45,109 bases of DNA from Bacilli bacterium (GTDB taxonomy: Bacteria; Bacillota_I; Bacilli_A; RF39; UBA660): positions 1 through 45,109 of the forward strand of contig JAEEMF010000085.1 in NCBI GenBank assembly GCA_016283075.1, written 5' to 3'. Positions within the stretch are counted from its first letter, which is position 1. Each line of letters begins with the position of its first letter. The position numbers and the translations under genes are program-made. The notes under the pieces are model-generated. The model saw only the letters and a list, made by a program, of their open reading frames with translations. It had not been told where the DNA came from and did no database searches. Positions 14,617 to 23,195 of the stretch are shown one piece after another.

Positions 14617-16782
14617 CTACATTCTTAAAGGATTTATATCAATTTGAAAAGTTAATTTACTATCACTTTTATAGTGATTTACTAAATAATCTATTTCTTT
14701 ATAAATATCTTTAATTGTCTTATATTTTATAATAATTTGCATATTATAAACATTATTTAATTTAGGAATACTTGCTAGTGCGGGACCTAGTACTACATTA
14801 CTAGGAAGTTTACTTTGTAAGAAATGCGCTATCTTCTTTCCTTCACTATCTAAGTAGTTAAAATTCTTAGAACTAATCTTAACAAAACATAGATTACAAA
14901 ATGGAGGATACTTAAGTATTTTTCTTACCTTTAGTTCTTCTTCATAGAACTTATTGTAATCATGTTTAGCAGCAAGTGTAATACTATAGTGATCTATATT
15001 AAATCCCTGTATAATAACTTCTCCTGGTTTAGATGCTCTACCAGCTCTTCCTGCTACCTGATTAAGTAGCTGGAACGTTCTTTCGCTATTTCTAAAATCA
15101 GGAATATTTAAAGACGCATCACCATTTATTACACCAACTAGTGTTACATTAGCAAAATCAAGTCCTTTAGAAATCATTTGAGTTCCTATTAACATGTCAT
15201 ACTTATAATCAGCAAAATCATTTATAATTTTTTCATGACTACCTTTAGTACTTGTAGTATCTACATCCATACGGACTGTTCTTATTCCTTCAAAAGTATT
15301 TCTTATTTCTTGTTCTAGTTTTTCTGTTCCCATTCCAAAAGAATCTATATTCTTACTTTTACAATTAGGACAAGTATCTAACTTACTAAACTCAATATCA
15401 CAGTAATGACATTTCATTTTATCAATGCCTTTATGATAAGTAAGTGGAATATCACAGTTAGGACACTTATAAGTAAATACACAGTCATGACAAGTAATTA
15501 CTGTTGAATATCCTCTTCTATTTAAAAGTAAAATTATTTGTTCTTTTTTATTTAATCTATCCTCTATACATTTATATAATACGCTACTAAGTACCCTATT
15601 TCCTTTTTTAAATTCATCTCTCATGTTAATTATTTCAACTTTTGGTAAATTTTTATTAACTCTTTCACTTAAAACAAGTAATTTATAAATACCAGCTTTA
15701 GCACGAGAATAACTTTCTATAGAAGGAGTAGCAGATCCTAGTACTAATGGACAGTTATGTCTTTTAGCTCTCCATATTGCTATATCAATAGCATTATATC
15801 TAGGAAGATTTTCTTGCTTATATGTAGTAGAATGCTCTTCATCTATAATAATTACTCCTAGATTATCAAATGGAGCAAATATAGCACTTCTTGCCCCTAT
15901 AGCAATAGATACTTCTTTTCTTTCAATTTTTCTCCATTCATCATATTTTTCACCATTTGACAAACGACTATGAAGTATTGCTATATCTTTACCAAATCTA
16001 TTTTTAAAAACTCTTACCATTTGAGGAGTTAAACTTATTTCTGGAACAAGTACTATAGCTTCTTTTTTAAGTTTTAAGACTTCTTCTATAATATGCATAT
16101 ATACTTCAGTTTTACCTGATCCAGTAACACCATGAAGTAAGTATGATACATAATTATTTAAATTTCTTTTAACTTCATTAAAAGCATAACTTTGTTCTTC
16201 ATTTAGTTTTATCTTACACTCTTCTTTAGAAGAATCTTCATCTATTCTATATATTTCTTTTTTAATTTCTTTTAATACATTATGTTTTATTAAAGTATTT
16301 ACTGAACTAATAGAAATACTAGTAGCATCTTTTTTTAGTATTTCATCTTTTTCATCAAATAATTCTAATATCTTTTTAGAACTATCATTTTTACCTACAT
16401 AATTTCTATCTATAATAGTTAAATAAGTTTCATATTTAGCATTTACCACTAAACCATTTTTAGCTTTTAAAGCACTAGGTAGCATTGTTTGATAAGCACA
16501 TATTAAATTAGTAAAAGTATTCTTACTAATAAATTTACCAAGTTCTAACATTTCTTCATTTATAACTGGTTCTTTATCTATAACATCAATTATATCTTTA
16601 AGTTCATAATCACTTTTAAAGTCTCCGACTTCTAAAACAAATCCTTCTAGAGTTTGTCTTCCAAAAGGAACTTTTACTCTTATACCTACTTTAACATCAT
16701 TTATTATATTAGAAGGTATACTATAGTAAAATGTTTTATCTATATTTTGTGCTTTAATTTCAACTAAAACTTTTGCTAGCAT
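14617..16782 (-). CDS. priA: Primosomal protein N' (replication restart helicase PriA)
   Basis: Encodes 721 residues from ATG at 16782 with AGGTGG upstream. It recognises stalled forks and reloads the replicative helicase. An N-terminal DNA-binding domain (MLAKVLVEIKAQNIDKTFYY) is followed by the superfamily 2 helicase core: GVTGSGKTEVYM Walker A, IIDEEHSTTYKQE Walker B, SATPS motif III and the QMISKGLDF/QVAGRAGR motifs. Eight cysteines in CHDC, CPNC, CHYC and CPNC bind two zinc ions. First gene of the operon, with a promoter at 16809-16837 and the vanY-like gene divergent. Confidence 0.97.
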   Translation of the reverse strand: MLAKVLVEIKAQNIDKTFYYSIPSNIINDVKVGIRVKVPFGRQTLEGFVLEVGDFKSDYELKDIIDVIDKEPVINEEMLELGKFISKNTFTNLICAYQTMLPSALKAKNGLVVNAKYETYLTIIDRNYVGKNDSSKKILELFDEKDEILKKDATSISISSVNTLIKHNVLKEIKKEIYRIDEDSSKEECKIKLNEEQSYAFNEVKRNLNNYVSYLLHGVTGSGKTEVYMHIIEEVLKLKKEAIVLVPEISLTPQMVRVFKNRFGKDIAILHSRLSNGEKYDEWRKIERKEVSIAIGARSAIFAPFDNLGVIIIDEEHSTTYKQENLPRYNAIDIAIWRAKRHNCPLVLGSATPSIESYSRAKAGIYKLLVLSERVNKNLPKVEIINMRDEFKKGNRVLSSVLYKCIEDRLNKKEQIILLLNRRGYSTVITCHDCVFTYKCPNCDIPLTYHKGIDKMKCHYCDIEFSKLDTCPNCKSKNIDSFGMGTEKLEQEIRNTFEGIRTVRMDVDTTSTKGSHEKIINDFADYKYDMLIGTQMISKGLDFANVTLVGVINGDASLNIPDFRNSERTFQLLNQVAGRAGRASKPGEVIIQGFNIDHYSITLAAKHDYNKFYEEELKVRKILKYPPFCNLCFVKISSKNFNYLDSEGKKIAHFLQSKLPSNVVLGPALASIPKLNNVYNMQIIIKYKTIKDIYKEIDYLVNHYKSDSKLTFQIDINPLRM

Positions 16783-16808
16783 GAAACCACCTACCATCAT
16801 TAATATTT

Positions 16809-16837
16809 AGTTTATCACAAACATTTGTTCTTGTAAA
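16809..16837 (-). promoter_or_regulatory. Promoter of the priA-fmt-ruvAB operon
   Basis: TTTACA (16832-16837), 17-base spacer, TAAACT (16809-16814), about 27 bases before priA. Confidence 0.6.
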
Positions 16838-16856
16838 TAAACTACTAGTATTTTAC

Positions 16857-16885
16857 TTGTTTTTATAAATCTTAAAAGGTATAAT
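16857..16885 (+). promoter_or_regulatory. Promoter of the vanY-like gene pair
   Basis: TTGTTT (16857-16862), 17-base spacer, TATAAT (16880-16885), 18 bases before the start codon. Confidence 0.65.
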
Positions 16886-16903
16886 TATATTAGGTGATAG
16901 TAG

Positions 16904-18166
16904 ATGAAAAAGAAGAAAAAAGATGAAATAGAAATAACTAATTATATAGATGATTTTGACTATGACGACGATGAAAAAGAAGAAAAAGAAGATGCTACAC
17001 TTGAAATAGAAGAAGAAAAAGAAGACGAAATAGAAGAAGAAAATATCGAGAAAAGTATTAGCGAAGATGAAGATAGTGATATCGATCTTGAAGATACTAA
17101 AGAATTTGTTCTTCCAGAAGAAGATGAATATGATGACCCTTTTTCTGATACCGGAGTAGTAAGTTTTGAACCAGAAGATAATATTCCACCTAAGAAAGAA
17201 GAACCTAAAAAAGAAAAAATTAAAAAACCTCGTAAAAGATATAGACTTAAAAAAAGTGCATATATCTTACTAGGAATACTAGTTCTTATAATATTAGTTA
17301 CTACCCTATCTATTAAAGCTTATATAAAACATAAAAACTGGATTAATAGTAATGAATATAAATTACTAGAAAAAGGTTATACCGATAGTGAAGTTAAAGA
17401 AATACTTTCTAGTGAAGACTTAACAAAAATGATGTTAGAAAGAGAATATAATAAAGAAATATTAACATTTATAAAAGAAAAATATTATTTAAATAAAAAC
17501 TTAGATAAATATTTAACATATTATGAAAAGAATCAAAGTAAAACACCTAGTGAAATAGTTACAACTATAAATACTGGTACAGATAAAGACTGGTATTATA
17601 AAACAGTAGAAGCTGATACTACTAAAGGTAATTTAATACTTGTAAATAAATACTTCTATTTAAATGAAGACTTTGTACCAGAAGATTTAACAGCAATTGG
17701 TGTAAAATATGCATATGCTGATAAAAAAGTTACTCCAGAAACAAAAGAAGCTTATGAAAAGTTAGCATCTACTGCTTTAGGAAGTGGTTATAAATTTGTT
17801 GCTGATCAAGGATACCGTTCATATGCTGCCCAAGCAAAAACATATAATAATATTAAGAGTTCTAAAGGACTTGCCGCTGCTGATAAGCAAGCATCAAGAG
17901 CTGGACACTCTGATTATCAAACAGGTCTATCATTAAATGTTAGAATTAACTCAGAAGAAGATAAAGAGAATGCAGTTCAGTGGCTTAGTGAAAATGCTCA
18001 TACTTTTGGATTTATAATTAGATTCCCAAAAGATAAAGAAAACATTACTGGTTTTTCAGCAGATTCAACACACCTTAGATATGTTGGTATAGAAGCTGCA
18101 ACTACTATCTATAATGAAAACTTAACTCTTGAAGAATACTACGCATATTATGTAGATGGAAAATAA
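16904..18166 (+). CDS. VanY-like D,D-carboxypeptidase fold with degraded zinc site (probable pseudoenzyme)
   Basis: Encodes 420 residues. Residues 1-100 are extremely acidic with Lys/Glu runs and presumably cytosolic; a basic patch and one membrane segment (117-140) follow. A helical linker runs about 150-221 and a VanY/D-Ala-D-Ala carboxypeptidase domain about 240-400. The fold markers DQGYRSYAAQ, FGFIIRFP and HLRYVG are present. However, the zinc motif SxHxxGxAxD reads S336-D-Y338-Q-T-G-L-S-L-N345, so the ligand His is Tyr and the ligand Asp is Asn. Only His390 remains, and the usual catalytic EPWH reads DSTH. Catalysis is therefore unlikely; binding to stem peptides is possible. Coupled to the following gene by an 11-bp overlap. 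Confidence 0.85.
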   Translation: MKKKKKDEIEITNYIDDFDYDDDEKEEKEDATLEIEEEKEDEIEEENIEKSISEDEDSDIDLEDTKEFVLPEEDEYDDPFSDTGVVSFEPEDNIPPKKEEPKKEKIKKPRKRYRLKKSAYILLGILVLIILVTTLSIKAYIKHKNWINSNEYKLLEKGYTDSEVKEILSSEDLTKMMLEREYNKEILTFIKEKYYLNKNLDKYLTYYEKNQSKTPSEIVTTINTGTDKDWYYKTVEADTTKGNLILVNKYFYLNEDFVPEDLTAIGVKYAYADKKVTPETKEAYEKLASTALGSGYKFVADQGYRSYAAQAKTYNNIKSSKGLAAADKQASRAGHSDYQTGLSLNVRINSEEDKENAVQWLSENAHTFGFIIRFPKDKENITGFSADSTHLRYVGIEAATTIYNENLTLEEYYAYYVDGK

Positions 18167-18506
18167 AAGAAAACCAAGACAAATGATTAAAGCCCCTATT
18201 ATCTTTATAGTAATATTAGTAATTTTTATAGTACTAGGATACTTACTTCAAGATAATAGATATCTTAAAATCATTAATAATAATAAATTAAAAAATAAAG
18301 GCTATTCTAATGAAGAAATAATTCTTATAAATAATTATCCTAATTCATTAGAATATGCCTTAAATAATGAGTATAATAAAGATTTAATTACTATTATAAA
18401 AGATGGTAATTATATTGATAGTAATATATACTTATACATAGATTATATAAATACTAATAAGGGCGTAGGTATAAGTACATCAATAGAAATTGTAAACGAA
18501 AAATAG
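18156..18506 (+). CDS. Anchored short paralogue of the VanY-like protein's linker half
   Basis: Encodes 116 residues: a basic N terminus, one membrane segment (about 12-30), then about 80 residues that align with residues 150-221 of the upstream protein (shared KGY..(E/D)..., EYNK(E/D)(L/I)...I(K)..YI/YL..., YLxYxxxN and EIV...N positions). It stops where the upstream protein enters its carboxypeptidase domain. It may be a truncated duplicate that lost the enzymatic part, or a dedicated partner kept in stoichiometry by the overlapping start (ATG 18156 inside the previous gene). There is no sign of the missing domain downstream; a terminator follows directly. Confidence 0.7.
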   Translation: MENKRKPRQMIKAPIIFIVILVIFIVLGYLLQDNRYLKIINNNKLKNKGYSNEEIILINNYPNSLEYALNNEYNKDLITIIKDGNYIDSNIYLYIDYINTNKGVGISTSIEIVNEK

Positions 18507-18532
18507 GTATTATTAATACCTATTTTTCTTTA
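18496..18532. terminator. Bidirectional terminator between the vanY-like pair and dpnB
   Basis: A perfect 12-bp stem, AAAATAGGTATT with AATACCTATTTT and a 3-base loop, has T runs on both strands. The two operons converge here and the hairpin touches both stop regions. Confidence 0.9.
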
Positions 18533-19387
18533 TTGTAATTTTTCTAATACACCATGTTCTAGATCGTCAATGCTATATAAAGTATCTAATACATTAAATG
18601 TTTCTTCAAGATTTCTTCTGGCATTATTCCATCCGATTCCGTCAGTGAACCATATAAATGTAACACCGTCTACTCTATTTGCTTCTTCGGCAAGCATTTT
18701 ATAACTCCTAGCAGTTTCATTCAATTTAGAACCATTTGATGCGTAGAAGTTTGTTTCAATTACATATATTTGATTATCTGTTTTTATAACAAAATCAAAT
18801 CTTTTTGTTGAAGTATTATCGCCAGACATTGCTGATAAATCAACATTCCATTTTTCTTCAATATCAGTTAAATACATTTCTTTAAAGTAATTAACATCTT
18901 TTTCATATCCAGCAGAAACAATAAAGTCCTCTACTAAATTTTCCATTAAATGTCCACCGCGATTTTTTCTACCATTTGAATCTAATCCTACTTCAACACC
19001 TAGTAAATAATCATATAAATTATTAATAATATGATGCTGCAACAATTCAAATAATCCAGTATTTCTCATAAATACAACATAATCTTCTATATCATATGTT
19101 AATCTATCAAAATTAAATAAGAACTCACCATCTTGATTCTTAACAAATATTTCATTTGATCTAACAGCAAGAAGTAAAGGAATTACTTCAAGAGTATCTG
19201 GATACTTTGCAACAATCCTTTTAAATTCTTCTTCAATGTTTTGAATACCAATTAAAGAATTTAAAATGTTAATTTCAACTCTATATTTATTAGCTTTTTC
19301 ATATATCTTTTCAAAATCAACATAATAATCATAAGTTGAAATACTTGATTTAAATTTACTTAACCATTCATCAAAATTTCTTTTCAT
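18530..19387 (-). CDS. dpnB: Type II restriction endonuclease, DpnII family (GATC)
   Basis: Encodes 285 residues, close to R.DpnII length. It cuts unmethylated GATC. The family core is visible: RFDFVI with Asp198, then IYVIETNFY with Glu211 and Asn213, a PD-(D/E)xK variant, preceded by the conserved GGHLMENLVEDF helix; GGHLME is a DpnII family hallmark. It overlaps dpnA by 4 bp (ATGA), so toxin expression is coupled to methylase expression. The order dpnM-dpnA-dpnB is that of the classical Streptococcus DpnII operon. Confidence 0.93.
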   Translation of the reverse strand: MKRNFDEWLSKFKSSISTYDYYVDFEKIYEKANKYRVEINILNSLIGIQNIEEEFKRIVAKYPDTLEVIPLLLAVRSNEIFVKNQDGEFLFNFDRLTYDIEDYVVFMRNTGLFELLQHHIINNLYDYLLGVEVGLDSNGRKNRGGHLMENLVEDFIVSAGYEKDVNYFKEMYLTDIEEKWNVDLSAMSGDNTSTKRFDFVIKTDNQIYVIETNFYASNGSKLNETARSYKMLAEEANRVDGVTFIWFTDGIGWNNARRNLEETFNVLDTLYSIDDLEHGVLEKLQ

Positions 19388-20142
19388 TTTTGTTCCTTTC
19401 TTCGAATTGTAATATCTAGATATTTTTTTTCTAATTCGATACCAATGTATTTTCTATTAAGCTTATTCGCTACAATCCCAGTTGTACCACTACCATTAAA
19501 AGGATCAAGTATTAAGTCTCCTTCATTGGTAGATGCAAGAATAAGTTTTTCAAGAATAACACTTGGTTTTTGTGTAGGGTGTTTACCATATTTTTTTTCG
19601 CTAGGTTTTGTTAGTGATGATTCCCATACATCCTTGGCTTGTTTTCCACCATTTTGAGTTTTCATTAAATCATAGTTAAATGTATGTCTAGCATACTTAA
19701 TATCTTTTTTTGCCCATAGGATTGTTTCTGTTGAGTGAACAAAATATCTGCAGCTTATATTAGGAGGAGGATTTAATTTTTTCCAAGTAATATTATTAAT
19801 TATCTTGAATCCTTCTTGTTCAAGAGCCATACCTATTGAATAAATATTATGTAATGTACCACTAATCCAAATAGTTCCATTATCTTTTAATACCTTATAA
19901 CAAAGTCTAATCCATTTACGATTAAACTTATGTTTTTCTTCAATAGATATTTTTTTATCCCAATCTCCTTTATTAACTGATACCATTTTACCGCCACTAC
20001 ATGATATTCCATCACCAGATAAAAAATATGGTGGGTCTGCAAATATCATATCAACACTCTTGGGTTCAATCTTTTTTAATTCTTTAAAAGAATCACCATG
20101 AATCAACTTAAAGTCATCACTACCATAATAAAATGTTCCCAT
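19384..20142 (-). CDS. dpnA: Adenine-specific DNA methyltransferase, DpnA type (second GATC methylase)
   Basis: Encodes 252 residues. D36PPY is the catalytic motif IV in VDMIFADPPYFLSGDG, and the AdoMet motif I lies at the C-terminal end (DPFNGSGTTG), so motif order is of the beta class (IV before I). Segments such as VNKGDWDKK, SGTLHNIYSIGMALEQEGFKI and GKHPTQKP match the DpnA family. In DpnII systems this enzyme can methylate single-stranded GATC and helps incoming DNA survive transformation. Whether this bacterium takes up DNA is not shown here. It lies 27 bases behind dpnM. Confidence 0.93.
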   Translation of the reverse strand: MGTFYYGSDDFKLIHGDSFKELKKIEPKSVDMIFADPPYFLSGDGISCSGGKMVSVNKGDWDKKISIEEKHKFNRKWIRLCYKVLKDNGTIWISGTLHNIYSIGMALEQEGFKIINNITWKKLNPPPNISCRYFVHSTETILWAKKDIKYARHTFNYDLMKTQNGGKQAKDVWESSLTKPSEKKYGKHPTQKPSVILEKLILASTNEGDLILDPFNGSGTTGIVANKLNRKYIGIELEKKYLDITIRRKEQK

Positions 20143-20169
20143 TAATAACCCCCTACATTAATATATATA

Positions 20170-21030
20170 CTACATTTGTTCTTGAAAATCCTTTTTGTTT
20201 TTGTAATTAGTTATAATAACTTCTTCAACTAAACCTCTATTTTTAGCTTTAGCACCAATATTTCTCTGAGCAGATACATAATTAAAATTATAATCTTTAT
20301 ATAATTCTTTTATTAAAGATGTATTGTAATTTGAAAGCATTACATAACATCCTCTTTTATCTAATTCTTTAAATAATTCAGCAAGTCTTTTTTGTTCATC
20401 CTTACCAAATCCATTTTCAGTATAACTATTAAATGTAGAAGTATCTGAATCATAAGGAGGATCTAAATAAATGAAATCTCCTTTTTTTGCATTTTTAACA
20501 GATTCAGCAAAATCTGTTGATAATAGTTTTATATCATTAAAGTTTAGTAAACAATGAATAATACCTAAATTAGGCCCATCATAAGTATTAACTTTTGATT
20601 TTTTACCAGATGGTACGTTAAATTCATTTTTACTATTAACTCTATATAACCCATTAAAACATGCTTTATTTAAATAGATTGTTCTTGCTGCTCTCTTGTA
20701 ATCAGCTAGTTTACTGAATTTCTTTTTATTTCTATCTAAATCTCTAATTTCATAGTAATAATCTTCTGAATGATTTGTTTCATGTTTATTTAATTCTGCA
20801 CACATATTAGAAAATTTATTTTCATCTTTAATACATTCATATACATTCATTAATTCAGTATTGTAATCATTGATTACAGCTTTCTTAGGTTGTAACTCAT
20901 ATAATAGAGCTCCACCACCGACAAATGGTTCGTAATATGTTTTATAATCTTCTGGAACTAAGTCAACAAGTTTATCAATAATTGATCTCTTGCCACCAGC
21001 CCATTTTACAAATGGTTTTGCTTTTAGCAT
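20170..21030 (-). CDS. dpnM: DNA adenine methyltransferase, Dam/DpnM type (GATC)
   Basis: Encodes 286 residues from ATG at 21030 with GAGGTG 6 bases upstream; the GTG nine bases earlier is inside that site. It methylates N6 of adenine in GATC on duplex DNA. Alpha-class layout: FVKWAGGKR at 7-15 (AdoMet motif X), EPFVGGGALLYEL (motif I), then DPPY at 190-193 (motif IV) followed by FNSYTENGFG. First gene of the restriction operon, so protective methylation can precede endonuclease synthesis. An extended -10 lies at 21053-21061. Confidence 0.95.
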   Translation of the reverse strand: MLKAKPFVKWAGGKRSIIDKLVDLVPEDYKTYYEPFVGGGALLYELQPKKAVINDYNTELMNVYECIKDENKFSNMCAELNKHETNHSEDYYYEIRDLDRNKKKFSKLADYKRAARTIYLNKACFNGLYRVNSKNEFNVPSGKKSKVNTYDGPNLGIIHCLLNFNDIKLLSTDFAESVKNAKKGDFIYLDPPYDSDTSTFNSYTENGFGKDEQKRLAELFKELDKRGCYVMLSNYNTSLIKELYKDYNFNYVSAQRNIGAKAKNRGLVEEVIITNYKNKKDFQEQM

Positions 21031-21052
21031 GCTATGCACCTCACTATAAAAT

Positions 21053-21061
21053 ATTATATCA
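21053..21061 (-). promoter_or_regulatory. Extended -10 element of the DpnII-type operon
   Basis: TGATATAAT on the minus strand, about 23 bases before the dpnM start. The -35 region is poor (AAAAGA). Confidence 0.5.
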
Positions 21062-21100
21062 TAATAAAACCCTACTCTTTTATATAAATGTTTTATTTTT

Positions 21101-21141
21101 AAACAAAAAATCCCTACATTTTTCTTGTTTGCAGGGATTTA
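21101..21141 (-). terminator. Terminator of the S11 carboxypeptidase gene
   Basis: AAATCCCT and AGGGATTT are separated by a roughly 17-base loop. On the minus strand the hairpin is followed by TTTTGTTT, and it overlaps the stop codon. Confidence 0.7.
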
Positions 21142-22347
21142 TTCTTTATTTTTTTTCTTTTTAATTGCTACAATTGTAATAGCAAAAAATCCTATTACTA
21201 TAGCACCAAATGTTATATATCCTTTATTTTCATGAATAAATCTAAGTATAGAAAAATCTAACTTTTCTTCAAGTACTATATCAATAGTATCCATTACTTT
21301 ATCATCTAGGATTACACTTATAGTACCAAGTTTAGTACCCTTTTCCATATTAGTTAATATTAGATTAGTACCTTCATACTTAAGTTTAACTTTTTCTTTA
21401 CTAAATGTATTTTCTAAATATGCTTTAACATCTTCTTTAGCTTTAAATTCTACATATAAAACTTTAGCATATTTAGTAGGTATTTTAATAAGTAAATCAC
21501 CTTTATCTACTAAGTTATGATATTTATAGTTAGTAAAATAATAATTATAAATATCATGAGCATCTTTTAAATGATTATACTTAGTATCTGTAGATGCATT
21601 AGTAGTTATAAGTAAATAACTAATATCATTTTCTTCATCATATGCGGTAGATGCAAGGCATCTTCCAGCATTAATAGTATAACCGGTTTTACCTCCAGTA
21701 ACACCTTTTAAATCAACTTTATAATAATCAGCAGTTTCTCTCATAGATGAAGATACTTTATGCTTACCATTTGATGATGTATAACTTGTAGCTTCAAATA
21801 TTTCTTTAAACTTTTCATTTTTTAAAGCATATTTTAAAAGTATTGCCATATCAGTAAGTGTTGATTTTTGTCCTGATTCATCAAGCCCAGTTACATTAGT
21901 AAAATGAGTATTTGTCATACCAAGTTCAGTAGCTTTCTTATTCATTAGATCAACAAAGATATTTAATGAATTAGTTGTATTGAAAGCAAGTATCTGCGCT
22001 GCATCTGCAGCACTTGGTAAAAAAGTTATATATAGTAAATCATTAATAGTTAATTTTTCATAAATAGAAATACCTGCAGTAGCAGCACCAGTACCTACTA
22101 AATTACTTATCATCATATTAGAAATACTAGCCTGCTTATTATAATCTTCATTTTCTTCAAGAGCTACTAATACTGTCATAATTTTAGTTAAGCTTGCTAT
22201 TGAAGTATTAGCATCTTTATTCTTTTCAAAGATAAGTGTATCTTCATTCATATTATATAAAACAGCATTTTTACTATTAATATCTAGTGCATAGCAGTTA
22301 CTAATAGATACTAAAAATAAACATACTACTAATAATACCTTTTTCAT
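21139..22347 (-). CDS. D-alanyl-D-alanine carboxypeptidase, S11 (DacA/DacF-like)
   Basis: Encodes 402 residues. Signal peptide MKKVLLVVCLFLVSISNCYA, then the serine acyl-enzyme domain: S52-L-T-K55 (nucleophile Ser), S112-A-A in place of the usual S-x-N, and K220-T-G. A C-terminal beta domain follows, then a membrane anchor (about 376-396) with a basic KKKKNKE tail. It trims the terminal D-Ala from stem peptides outside the membrane. The Asn-to-Ala change in the second motif may alter activity; some S11 proteins carry SGAD-type variants, so I do not call it dead. A promoter at 22363-22391 serves it alone. Confidence 0.9.
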   Translation of the reverse strand: MKKVLLVVCLFLVSISNCYALDINSKNAVLYNMNEDTLIFEKNKDANTSIASLTKIMTVLVALEENEDYNKQASISNMMISNLVGTGAATAGISIYEKLTINDLLYITFLPSAADAAQILAFNTTNSLNIFVDLMNKKATELGMTNTHFTNVTGLDESGQKSTLTDMAILLKYALKNEKFKEIFEATSYTSSNGKHKVSSSMRETADYYKVDLKGVTGGKTGYTINAGRCLASTAYDEENDISYLLITTNASTDTKYNHLKDAHDIYNYYFTNYKYHNLVDKGDLLIKIPTKYAKVLYVEFKAKEDVKAYLENTFSKEKVKLKYEGTNLILTNMEKGTKLGTISVILDDKVMDTIDIVLEEKLDFSILRFIHENKGYITFGAIVIGFFAITIVAIKKKKNKE

Positions 22348-22362
22348 ATTATCACCTATTTA

Positions 22363-22391
22363 ATTATAACAAAAAAAGAGTAATTATTAAA
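22363..22391 (-). promoter_or_regulatory. Promoter of the S11 carboxypeptidase, overlapping an upstream terminator
   Basis: TTTAAT (22386-22391), 17-base spacer, TATAAT (22363-22368). The -35 and spacer occupy the hairpin of the previous operon's terminator. Confidence 0.55.
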
Positions 22392-22404
22392 TAAATAATT
22401 ACTC
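22370..22404 (-). terminator. Terminator of the 314/254-residue gene pair
   Basis: GAGTAATTATT (22378-22388) pairs with AATAATTACTC (22394-22404), followed on the minus strand by seven T. Confidence 0.85.
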
Positions 22405-22418
22405 CTTATATGTAAAGA

Positions 22419-23183
22419 TTAACCATAATATCTTTTAATATCAATCCAAGGTTTTTTAATAATTAAATGGGAATCAATATCTTTATAGTTACCAGGTAAT
22501 TTATATTCTTTGCTAAATACTTTACTTACTTCTTCTGCAACTTTATATTTCTCATTTATATAGTTTTCAAATTCAATATAAGAATTATTAATTTTATTTT
22601 CTAAACCTTCAATTATTCTTTCATTTTTTCTTTTCTTTAGATTTAAGAAACCATTACTAGCACACTGTGCTATTTCAAGTTCTCTATTTAATCTTTCAAT
22701 ATAATCCAAACTATGTCTATATGGAATATCACTATCATTTTCAAAAGCCTTACAAATAGTAATTACTGGTTTTTTAACAGTTTCTTCATCGAATGATTGT
22801 TTACCAAGTCTTGCTGAATAAATAGAAAATCTTCTTGGTTCTATTAAAGTATCATCATCATAAGTACATCTAAACGAAAAAATATCTCCATTTATAGTAA
22901 AGATTAATCTATCAGAATCAATATTTGATTTATCAAATAATTTTTCAGCTCTCCATATAATATTATGTTTTGCTACTTCATATAAATTAGTATCTTTAAA
23001 TAAATCATCTAAATCTTCTCTATCAAATACTGATACATCTAAATCTATTAAGCTTTTTAAGAAATCATCTTGATCTTTTGTAATACTATTTCTAAATTCT
23101 TTTAATGCTTCTATAGCTTTATTTTTTGTATTATTTCTAATTTCTTCTATGGAAGACTTATCATTTAAAATTTGTATTTCCAT
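22419..23183 (-). CDS. Uncharacterised cytosolic protein with coiled-coil
   Basis: Encodes 254 residues with no membrane segment. The N-terminal third is helical and charged, a central beta-rich part (FTINGDIFSFRCTYDDD) follows, and residues about 165-225 form a Lys/Glu-rich helix likely to be a coiled coil. No family is recognised. It is 12 bases behind a DUF2207-like membrane protein and shares its transcript, so it may be a cytosolic partner of it. AAGGAAGTGAT precedes the ATG. Confidence 0.55.
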   Translation of the reverse strand: MEIQILNDKSSIEEIRNNTKNKAIEALKEFRNSITKDQDDFLKSLIDLDVSVFDREDLDDLFKDTNLYEVAKHNIIWRAEKLFDKSNIDSDRLIFTINGDIFSFRCTYDDDTLIEPRRFSIYSARLGKQSFDEETVKKPVITICKAFENDSDIPYRHSLDYIERLNRELEIAQCASNGFLNLKKRKNERIIEGLENKINNSYIEFENYINEKYKVAEEVSKVFSKEYKLPGNYKDIDSHLIIKKPWIDIKRYYG

Positions 23184-23195
23184 AAAATCACTTCC

